From Geobacteraceae bacterium (lineage in GTDB: Bacteria > Desulfobacterota > Desulfuromonadia > Desulfuromonadales > Geopsychrobacteraceae), in assembly GCA_027064785.1 (NCBI GenBank), contig JAMOPE010000467.1:1-5005 (forward strand): a DNA stretch of 5,005 bases, given 5' to 3'. The translations under genes were made by a program, and so were the position numbers. Positions 1 through 5,005 of the stretch are shown here, piece after piece. Each line of letters begins with the position of its first letter. Within the stretch, counting starts at the first letter, position 1. The notes under the pieces are model-generated. The model was not told the origin of the DNA and searched no databases. It was given only the letters and a program-made list of their open reading frames with translations.

Positions 1-97
1 TCAACCGGTTAATGTCGCGGGTCAATGCTGGGCTGCTGGGCTAAATGCCGCACAGGCGATCGTCAAAGATCTGAGACATATCGCGCTCAACGATTAG
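1..97 (+). CDS. C-terminal end of an unidentified protein, possibly a flavin-dependent oxidoreductase (partial)
   Basis: An open frame enters from the left edge (first full codon at 2) and ends at a TAG at 95-97, giving 31 visible residues. The segment includes VAGQCWAAGLNAAQAIV, a small-residue-rich stretch with AG, AGL and AA spacing. It resembles the C-terminal helix that contacts FAD in many two-dinucleotide-binding-fold oxidoreductases and amine oxidase/phytoene desaturase relatives. That resemblance is pattern recognition only; the fragment is too short to name a family. The frame has no stop over its visible length and its codon use looks like that of its neighbours, which supports a real gene end. 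A 107-base gap separates it from the DUF47 gene, so co-transcription is possible but not shown. I see no clear intrinsic terminator after it. It could still be a chance open frame. Confidence 0.45.
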   Translation, partial: QPVNVAGQCWAAGLNAAQAIVKDLRHIALND

Positions 98-204
98 AGC
101 AGCAACAACCGGGCACACGGGCACAGCTCCAAATAGCTCACGCTCCCGATCTTGTGTTATATTTTCTACACGAATGGCACACACTACATCACAAGAGGTC
201 ACTT

Positions 205-858
205 ATGGCATTTGTCAGTATTTTTAAAAATCGGATCGGTATCGAAAAAGAGATCGACAGCTTTCTCAATCTCGCCAGTGAATCGGGGCTGATCTTCAAT
301 CAAGGTGTCGACGCGTTTCTCAGTAACAATCTTGAGAGCTTCAATGACCACCTGAACCACATCGTCGAAACAGAAAAAGAAGCCGATACATTGCGACGAT
401 CTATCGAGGACCTCCTTTACCGCAAGACATTGATTCCCGAATCTCGTGGTGATGTCCTTGAATTAATTGAACGGATGGATGCGCTGCTCGGACGTTTCAA
501 AGGAGTGATGTTCCGCTTTGAAATTGAACGGCCCAATATTGAACCTCAATTTCACGAGGGGTTGAAAGCACTGGTCAGCTGCGTCATCCAGGCGGTTGAA
601 GCGGCAACGTTGTCACTGCGGGCATATTTTAAAGACATTTCGCAGGCAACCGATCACATCCACAAGGTCGCTTTTTGGGAAACCGAGGCCGACAAGACCT
701 CATCCAATCTGCAAAAAGCCATTTTTGCCACTGAATCTTTCGGACTTGATGTCAAGATGCAGATCCGTGATCTAGTCAGAAGTATCGACAAAATTGCTGA
801 TCAAGCCGAAGATATGGCCGACAGTCTGGCAATCTACGTTATTAAACGTTCTCTATAG
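205..858 (+). CDS. DUF47 family PhoU-like protein (phosphate transport regulator, TIGR00153 type)
   Basis: The 217-residue product is the normal size for the DUF47/TIGR00153 family, which are cytoplasmic, all-helical relatives of PhoU encoded beside PiT phosphate permeases and thought to modulate them. The opening MAFVSIFKNR and the helical, acidic body fit the family. PhoU-type E/DxxxD metal-site patterns are visible at E57-D61, E159-D163 and in the run D195-D199-D203. They fall in two similar halves, as expected for a duplicated three-helix bundle. No signal peptide or membrane segment is seen. The frame stays open upstream to an ATG at 25, but those 60 residues have no family character and overlap the end of the preceding gene. 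The ATG at 205 has a purine-rich AGAGG at 194-198 with 6-base spacing and begins exactly where family similarity begins, so it is chosen. The next gene starts 8 bases after the stop. The exact regulatory mechanism in this family is not established. Confidence 0.93.
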   Translation: MAFVSIFKNRIGIEKEIDSFLNLASESGLIFNQGVDAFLSNNLESFNDHLNHIVETEKEADTLRRSIEDLLYRKTLIPESRGDVLELIERMDALLGRFKGVMFRFEIERPNIEPQFHEGLKALVSCVIQAVEAATLSLRAYFKDISQATDHIHKVAFWETEADKTSSNLQKAIFATESFGLDVKMQIRDLVRSIDKIADQAEDMADSLAIYVIKRSL

Positions 859-863
859 GAAAG
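857..863 (+). promoter_or_regulatory. Shine-Dalgarno of pit overlapping the DUF47 stop codon
   Basis: The sequence AGGAAAG begins inside the TAG stop (856-858) of the DUF47 gene and lies 3 bases before the ATG at 867, or about 6 when counted from the AGGA core. Ribosomes that finish the DUF47 protein would therefore stop on the pit initiation site. This arrangement favours coupled synthesis of the regulator and the permease. The coupling itself is inferred from geometry. Confidence 0.6.
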
Positions 864-866
864 CCG

Positions 867-1910
867 ATGTTTCTTTTCTTCCTCTCTAGCGGTATGTTCC
901 TCGGCTGGTCCCTCGGCGCCAACGATGCCTCCAATGTTTTCGGTACCGCTGTCGGATCGCGAATGTTGCGCTTCCGCACAGCAGCCGCCCTCTGCTGTAT
1001 TTTCGTCATCCTCGGGGCCGTAATAAGTGGAGCGGGGGCCTCCCATACCTTAGGGAAACTGGGGGCGGTAAATGCCGTCGGCGGGGCATTTGTCGTCGCC
1101 TTCTCAGCCGCAATGAGTGTCTACCTGATGACCCTCGCCCGCTACCCGGTCTCAACATCCCAAGCCATTGTCGGGGCAATTATCGGCTGGAACCTGTTCA
1201 GCGGATCGCCGACAGACAACACTGCGCTGATGAAAATTGTCACCACATGGATCGCCTGCCCGATTCTTTCGGCAATAATTGCTATCATTTCATATAAAAT
1301 TGTCACCCTGATAATCCTGCGCCTGAAAGTGCACATGTTCCGCCTTGATGAAGCAACTCGTATCGGGTTGGTTCTTGCGGGAATTTTTGGCTCGTTTTCA
1401 CTGGGAGCCAATAATATTGCCAATGTTGTCGGAGTGTTCCTCCCCGTTTCACCATTTAAAGAGTTAACCCTTATCGGAATCCATTTCTCTCCGGCGCAAC
1501 AACTATTTTTTCTTGGCAGTGTGGCAATTTCGATAGGTGTTATTACTTACTCAAAACGGGTCATGGATACCGTTGGCACCGGAATCTTCAAACTTTCACC
1601 CGTCATGGCATTCGTCGCCGTCTGGGCCCATTCCGTTGTCCTTTTCCTCTTTGCCTCTCAAGGGCTGGAAAAGTTTCTCATGGATCTCGGGCTACCAACG
1701 ATACCGCTGGTTCCGGTATCAAGCTCTCAGGCAATTGTCGGGGCCGTGGTCGGGATGGGGTTGCTAAAAGGGGGACATACGATCCGCTGGAGGACAGTAG
1801 GAGGAATTGCCGGCAGTTGGGTAACAACTCCGATTTTTGCCTGCGTTATCAGTTTTATCTGTCTGTTTATTTTACAGAATGTCTTTCAACAGACCGTCTA
1901 TTTACCCTAG
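867..1910 (+). CDS. pit: PiT family inorganic phosphate transporter (low-affinity permease)
   Basis: This 347-residue integral membrane protein belongs to the PiT/PHO-4 family, which moves metal-phosphate or phosphate across the inner membrane by ion symport. The family's inverted duplication is plain. The signature GANDASNVFGTAVGS lies at residues 17-31, and its partner GANNIANVVGVF at 180-191. The second paired motif is PVSTSQAIVGAIIGWNL at 94-110 and PVSSSQAIVGAVVGMGLL at 283-300. Each half is followed by a TW/SW-x-x-x-P motif (TWIACP 127-132, SWVTTP 317-322). About ten hydrophobic segments fill the chain. It is of the compact kind, without the large central cytoplasmic loop of E. coli PitA (about 500 residues). 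The start ATG at 867 follows an AGGAAAG Shine-Dalgarno sequence that overlaps the stop codon of the DUF47 gene, suggesting translational coupling. The pair is the classic DUF47-Pit operon. No Pho-box-like repeat was seen upstream. Confidence 0.95.
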   Translation: MFLFFLSSGMFLGWSLGANDASNVFGTAVGSRMLRFRTAAALCCIFVILGAVISGAGASHTLGKLGAVNAVGGAFVVAFSAAMSVYLMTLARYPVSTSQAIVGAIIGWNLFSGSPTDNTALMKIVTTWIACPILSAIIAIISYKIVTLIILRLKVHMFRLDEATRIGLVLAGIFGSFSLGANNIANVVGVFLPVSPFKELTLIGIHFSPAQQLFFLGSVAISIGVITYSKRVMDTVGTGIFKLSPVMAFVAVWAHSVVLFLFASQGLEKFLMDLGLPTIPLVPVSSSQAIVGAVVGMGLLKGGHTIRWRTVGGIAGSWVTTPIFACVISFICLFILQNVFQQTVYLP

Positions 1911-1921
1911 TAAGTGCTGTT

Positions 1922-1969
1922 ACCACTGAGCCACTGGAAAAAATTGACCTTCCTCTGTGGCTCAGTGGT
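1922..1969. terminator. Perfect 13-bp stem-loop between convergent pit and rng, probable bidirectional transcription end
   Basis: The arms 1922-1934 (ACCACTGAGCCAC) and 1957-1969 (GTGGCTCAGTGGT) are exact reverse complements around a 22-base loop. Inside the loop, GGAA (1936-1939) can also pair with TTCC (1950-1953). The structure occupies most of the 64-base gap between the pit stop (1908-1910) and the rng stop (1975-1977), which is the expected place for a shared terminator of convergent genes. Neither side carries the T-run of a textbook intrinsic terminator, although the loop itself has an A-run (T-run on the minus strand). It may instead act mainly as an mRNA 3'-end stabiliser, or it may be a copy of a small dispersed palindromic repeat. 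Confidence 0.65.
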
Positions 1970-1974
1970 GATTC

Positions 1975-3480
1975 CTACCCTACTGCAATTTCAAACTGCT
2001 CCACATGAAATCCCGGTCGAGAATTGATCGCGACGGTTCGGCCATAGCGTTTTTCCAGCTCATCCAGGCCGCAACGTTCTTCGTCAACCAAAAAACTGGC
2101 AATATCCGGATGGGCCAGCAGCGTGACGTGACCGGCAGGAAGATCGGCCATTTCACGGCGAAGCTCCCGCAAAATCTCATAGATTATCGTCAATTTGTCT
2201 TTGACGTAGCCGTTGCCTTCACAATAAGGACACGGTTCACACAAGGTTCGGCCAATACTTTCACGCACCCGCTTGCGAGTCATTTCTACCAATCCGAGTT
2301 CGGATATTTTCAGAATATTGGTTTTATTCTTATCATTTTTCAGCGCCTCCTCTAAGGCCGCATGGACCTTTTCACGATGGGTCTCTTTTTCCATATCGAT
2401 GAAATCGATAATGATCAACCCGCCGATATTGCGTAGCCGCAACTGAAATGCAATCTCCTTGAGCGCCTCAAGGTTCGTTTTAAGGATCGTGTCTTCAAGG
2501 TTGTGCTTTCCGACATAGCGGCCGGTATTGACATCTATCGCGGTCAGGGCTTCGGTCTGCTCAATAATAATCGAGCCGCCACTCTTCAGCCACACCTTGC
2601 GCCCTAAAGAACGGGAGATCTCAACCTCCAGGCCATAGGCATCAAAAACCGGCTCCTCACCCTGATAAAGTTCGATACAATAGTTGAGACGGGGCATGAA
2701 GGTACGGAGAAAGCGGACAATTTTGTCATATTCTTCTACATTGTCAACGACGATGCGCTTGACATCCTCGGTCAGAATATCACGCAGCACCTTACTGGTG
2801 ACATCCAGGTCAGAGTGAACCAGGCTGGGAGCATTGATTTCATCAAGCCCGCGACTCAGGTTTTCCCACAAACCAACAAGAAACTCCATATCGTGACGCA
2901 GATCGTCTTCACTTTTCCCTTCAGATACCGTCCTGACAATAAATCCGGTTCCCGGGGCACGCATCGAATCGACAATCTCTTTGAGGCGCCCACGCTCCTC
3001 CTCACTCTCGATCCGCCGTGAAATCCCGACATGATCAACCGTCGGCATATAAACTAGATGTCGCCCCGGCAACGAAATGTGTGAGGTAATTCGTGCCCCC
3101 TTTGTCCCGATTGGTTCTTTGGAAATCTGAACTAACAACTCCTGCCCCTCGGTTAACAGATCTTCAATCGGTGGAAGGGGTGGCAATTCGGGATCTTCAT
3201 CCTGTCCGTGAGGCTGTTCATCGCCTTCAATGCTATTCTCAACCTGTGCCATCTCATCCATGACATCGGCAACATACAAAAATGCCGCTTTGGTCAGTCC
3301 AACATCGACAAATGCCGCCTGCATTCCGGGAAGAACCCGGATAACCTTTCCCTTATAGATATTCCCGACAATCCCCCGTTCGCGTTCGCGCTCAATATAC
3401 AATTCCGCAATGTGTCCCCCTTCAAGCAGCGCAACCCGGGTTTCGTGGGACGTGGTACAAATGACCAGCTCCTTTGTCAT
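1975..3480 (-). CDS. rng: Rne/Rng family ribonuclease (RNase G type)
   Basis: This complete 501-residue protein matches the architecture and length of RNase G (E. coli 489 residues) and not full RNase E, because the long disordered C-terminal degradosome scaffold is absent. An N-terminal S1 domain starts near residue 37 (GIVGNIYKGKVIRVLPGMQA). It is followed by the RNase H-like and 5'-sensor region (GTKGARIT at 126-133) and the DNase I-like catalytic core. The two catalytic metal-binding aspartates are visible as D316 in TAIDVNTG and D359 in IIIDFIDME, equivalent to E. coli RNase E D303 and D346. The Zn-link cysteines are in CPYCEGNG (C417 and C420). The family is a single-strand, 5'-monophosphate-sensing endoribonuclease acting in rRNA maturation and mRNA decay. 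The ATG at 3480 has a strong AGGAG sequence 6 bases upstream. A Pro/Glu/Asp-rich stretch at 75-107 lies within the S1 domain. The gene lies downstream of the radical SAM/DUF2344 gene on the same strand, a common pairing. Confidence 0.95.
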   Translation of the reverse strand: MTKELVICTTSHETRVALLEGGHIAELYIERERERGIVGNIYKGKVIRVLPGMQAAFVDVGLTKAAFLYVADVMDEMAQVENSIEGDEQPHGQDEDPELPPLPPIEDLLTEGQELLVQISKEPIGTKGARITSHISLPGRHLVYMPTVDHVGISRRIESEEERGRLKEIVDSMRAPGTGFIVRTVSEGKSEDDLRHDMEFLVGLWENLSRGLDEINAPSLVHSDLDVTSKVLRDILTEDVKRIVVDNVEEYDKIVRFLRTFMPRLNYCIELYQGEEPVFDAYGLEVEISRSLGRKVWLKSGGSIIIEQTEALTAIDVNTGRYVGKHNLEDTILKTNLEALKEIAFQLRLRNIGGLIIIDFIDMEKETHREKVHAALEEALKNDKNKTNILKISELGLVEMTRKRVRESIGRTLCEPCPYCEGNGYVKDKLTIIYEILRELRREMADLPAGHVTLLAHPDIASFLVDEERCGLDELEKRYGRTVAINSRPGFHVEQFEIAVG

Positions 3481-3486
3481 GCTTTA

Positions 3487-3494
3487 CTCCTCTT
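3487..3494 (-). promoter_or_regulatory. Strong Shine-Dalgarno of rng
   Basis: On the minus strand the sequence reads AAGAGGAG, followed by 6 bases and the ATG at 3480. It is a near-consensus ribosome binding site and fixes the rng start. The leader between it and the repeat element (about 3495-3533) is A+T-rich. It contains a TATGAT hexamer (minus strand, 3522-3517) that could be a -10 box, but no acceptable -35 hexamer lies 16-18 bases upstream, so I do not call a promoter. Confidence 0.7.
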
Positions 3495-3533
3495 ATTTCT
3501 CATATTTAAATTGAAAATCATAAAACTATTTTT

Positions 3534-3558
3534 AACGGAGAGACGCTGAGCAGGAGAG
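3534..3558 (+). repeat. Left terminal inverted repeat of the palindromic element
   Basis: The sequence begins AACGGAGAGACGCTGAG and continues, after one mismatch at 3551, with AGGAGAG. It pairs with 3752-3776. The flanking TTT at 3531-3533 has a counterpart in GAAA at 3777-3780 with one extra base, so the symmetry may run slightly further out. This end lies 53 bases upstream of the rng start. Confidence 0.85.
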
Positions 3559-3751
3559 AAAGGTCAAAACCGTATGATTAGCCACCACCAGAAGTAGGCA
3601 CCTTTAGGCGAGACACTAGGCTCACCAGGAAGATCAAAAACTAAAGAAACCCAAGAAGAGCTTTTAGGGTTTAAAACCATAAAAACGATTTTGACTTTGC
3701 TTCTCTTGGTGACTTGGTGGCTAAAGCTTAAAATTTTGATTTTCTCTCCAA

Positions 3752-3776
3752 CTCTCCTTCTCAGCGTCTCTCCGTT
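3752..3776 (-). repeat. Right terminal inverted repeat of the palindromic element
   Basis: On the minus strand this reads AACGGAGAGACGCTGAG, then A, then AGGAGAG: the inverted copy of 3534-3558. It ends 16 bases beyond the stop codon of the radical SAM/DUF2344 gene (3793-3795), so a transcript leaving that gene enters the palindrome almost at once. Confidence 0.85.
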
Positions 3777-3792
3777 GAAACCTTCAGCTTTA

Positions 3793-5005
3793 CTACGCAC
3801 ATTCGCTCTTCAAGGTAATCCCCGTTTTTCGCACACCCAGCCGCCGAATCTCTTCGACATCCATATTCAACAACTGCGCAGCAACCTGTAACGGACTGCC
3901 TTTGATCAATTCGATCTGCAATTCATCTTCAACGCGAATAATATTGAGGATATCAGGTCGAAGATCGGTTTTTTTCTCTTTTCCTTTTTTGACCTTTATA
4001 ACCACAATTTCCTCAGCCGCGAGAAAATCGGAAAGTCGTTGATCAAGCCCTTCAACCACCGCATCAGGAAGCGGGATGCGATAGCTGCTCGAAGCGACTG
4101 CGGCTGAAGGAGATGGCGCTTTCCAGGCAATAGTTTCTCCTTCAATAATTTTGAACCCATCGGGAAGTTGAACATTAATATCTGACATTATCTGCTCAAC
4201 TGGCACAGGATATAACAATTCAAGGTCAATCAGCTCTGCTTCGCTCGACACCCCCATCGGTAACGCTTCAAGGTAGGAAACCTTGGGCGTCGGGTGAAAT
4301 CCCTGTGAAAAACGGATCGGTACATTAGCCCGGCGTACAGACCGCTGAAACATTTTCAGATATTCGAGATGCCCAACCATTCTGGCACGTCCCGTTTTAC
4401 TTAACTTAAGCCGCACACGGATAAATCTTTCGGGATCGTCAACCTGATTGTCCGCTTTTACCGAAGATCCGCCAGAAGCAACCGCCCTTTCTGGAGGATC
4501 AAGAATCCGCATTTTCAGCTCTTTAAAGTCACAGACATCACAACCGTGGCAGCTGCCATCTCGGCAATCGAGGGTCGCCAACTCGGTAAAAGCCTTGTTA
4601 CGTTCGTCCAGAAAGAAACTTTTGGGGATACCGCAGTCAATGTGCTCCCACGGCAGGATTTCATCTTCGTCGCGCTGACGCAGATACCACGCCGGATCAA
4701 CATTACAATCGGCAAAAACCTGCTGCCATTTGGAAAAATCGAAACACTCACGCCAGCCGTCAAACCGGCAGCCTAATTCAACTGCCCGCTCCAACACGGC
4801 AGAGAGCCGTCGATCACCCCGGGCAAAGACCCCTTCCAGAAATGACGATTCAGCCCCGTGATATTTAAAACGGAGCTTTTTCTGGCGCAAGCCATCCCGC
4901 AGCAACCGCTGCTTACGCAGAGTGTCTTCGATACCGATCTGGGCTTCCCATTGAAATGGCGTGTGGGGTTTAGGGACAAACGTCGAAACGGCAACGTTAA
5001 CATCA
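3793..5005 (-). CDS. B12-binding radical SAM protein fused to DUF2344 (TIGR03960 + TIGR03936 type), C-terminal 403 residues
   Basis: The frame is open to the right window edge, so the N-terminal cobalamin-binding and radical SAM core domains, with the CxxxCxxC cluster motif, lie outside. The first visible residues include STFVPKPHTPFQWE, a stretch typical of the end of the radical SAM barrel in the TIGR03960 family. An in-frame TTG at 4905 is not the start, because recognisable family sequence continues upstream of it. A cysteine group CRDGSCHGCDVC (visible residues 147, 152, 155, 158) could bind an extra Fe-S cluster or zinc. A short Ser/Gly-rich linker (about 173-193) leads to a DUF2344 domain from about 195 to the end, recognisable by RVRLKLSKTGRARMVGHLEY, FSQGFHPTPK and LEALPMGVSSEAE. 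Fused and separate versions of this pair occur next to rng and ribosomal protein genes in many bacteria, which hints at RNA or ribosome modification. No reaction is established. The stop is TAG at 3793-3795. Confidence 0.9.
   Translation of the reverse strand, partial: DVNVAVSTFVPKPHTPFQWEAQIGIEDTLRKQRLLRDGLRQKKLRFKYHGAESSFLEGVFARGDRRLSAVLERAVELGCRFDGWRECFDFSKWQQVFADCNVDPAWYLRQRDEDEILPWEHIDCGIPKSFFLDERNKAFTELATLDCRDGSCHGCDVCDFKELKMRILDPPERAVASGGSSVKADNQVDDPERFIRVRLKLSKTGRARMVGHLEYLKMFQRSVRRANVPIRFSQGFHPTPKVSYLEALPMGVSSEAELIDLELLYPVPVEQIMSDINVQLPDGFKIIEGETIAWKAPSPSAAVASSSYRIPLPDAVVEGLDQRLSDFLAAEEIVVIKVKKGKEKKTDLRPDILNIIRVEDELQIELIKGSPLQVAAQLLNMDVEEIRRLGVRKTGITLKSECA

Larger units (their letters stand above)
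3534..3776. repeat. 243-bp imperfect palindrome with 25-bp terminal inverted repeats (MITE-like or dispersed intergenic repeat)
   Basis: The left end 3534-3558 and the right end 3752-3776 are inverted copies matching at 24 of 25 positions, including 17 uninterrupted bases at the outer tips (3534-3550 and 3760-3776). Further inverted pairs are nested inside: TTAGCCACCA at 3578-3587 with TGGTGGCTAA at 3715-3724, and AAACCC at 3647-3652 with GGGTTT at 3667-3672. The centres of these pairs nearly coincide (about 3651-3660), so the whole element is one long, decayed palindrome. A tandem pair CTTGGTGA/CTTGGTGG lies at 3705-3720. The wording (GGAGAGACGCTGAG, CACCAAG on one strand) recalls dispersed intergenic repeats common in deltaproteobacteria; that link is from memory, not a search. 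It fills most of the 312-base gap between the radical SAM gene and rng. The minus-strand open frame running across it is low-complexity and is not considered a gene. No target-site duplication is evident. Confidence 0.85.

Noticed and set aside
134..171. Possible promoter before the DUF47 gene (TATATT at 158-163)
   Set aside because: The -10-like hexamer has no convincing -35 partner at 16-18 bases, and the short GTGT/ACAC symmetry at 154-157 and 168-171 is only 4 bp. A promoter is plausible here but not supported well enough to list.
25..204. Sixty-codon N-terminal extension of the DUF47 protein from an upstream ATG
   Set aside because: The extension has no family resemblance, overlaps the end of the preceding gene, and the ATG at 205 has a good ribosome binding site and matches the family's usual N-terminus.
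2005..2355. Plus-strand open frame of 116 codons opposite rng
   Set aside because: It lies antisense to the conserved catalytic and Zn-link coding region of rng, shows no recognisable domain and is explained by the codon bias of the real gene.
3564..3800. Minus-strand open frame of 78 codons crossing the palindromic element and the end of the radical SAM gene
   Set aside because: It consists almost wholly of repeat sequence, overlaps the end of a real gene in another frame, has no clear ribosome binding site and resembles the spurious peptides that repeat elements often yield.
4773..5003. Minus-strand open frame at the right edge with an ATG
   Set aside because: It is a frame shadow of the radical SAM gene. 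The correct frame continues open to the window edge with recognisable family residues.

Overview
The window is ordinary bacterial chromosome of roughly 50% G+C. The gene content and the protein sequences suggest a deltaproteobacterium of the Desulfuromonadales type (Desulfuromonas/Pelobacter/Geobacter relatives). This is inferred from the pairing of a B12-radical SAM/DUF2344 fusion with an Rne/Rng ribonuclease, from the DUF47-Pit phosphate pair, and from the style of the dispersed palindromic repeat. No species-level marker is present.

Layout. Positions 1-97 hold the end of a plus-strand gene, possibly a flavoprotein. A 107-base gap follows, then a plus-strand two-gene operon: a PhoU-like DUF47 protein (205-858) and a PiT-family phosphate permease (867-1910). 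This operon converges on a minus-strand block. A perfect 13-bp stem-loop fills most of the 64-base gap between the convergent genes. The minus-strand block reads from the right edge leftwards: the C-terminal 403 residues of a B12-binding radical SAM/DUF2344 fusion protein (3793-5005, cut by the window end), a 312-base gap (3481-3792), and a complete RNase E/G family ribonuclease (1975-3480).

How the genes work together. The DUF47 and PiT proteins almost certainly form a low-affinity phosphate uptake unit: a membrane permease and a cytoplasmic PhoU-like partner. The radical SAM/DUF2344 protein and RNase G are neighbours in many bacteria and are probably functionally linked through RNA or ribosome metabolism, but the role of the radical SAM protein is unknown.

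The least ordinary feature is a 243-bp imperfect palindrome (3534-3776) with 25-bp terminal inverted repeats. It sits between the radical SAM gene and rng, in what is otherwise expected to be a tight operon junction. It looks like a MITE-like or dispersed repeat element. If transcribed, it would fold into a long hairpin just upstream of an RNase gene. I found no CRISPR array, tRNA, rRNA, phage gene, transposase or defence gene. I see no convincing evidence of a wholly new system.
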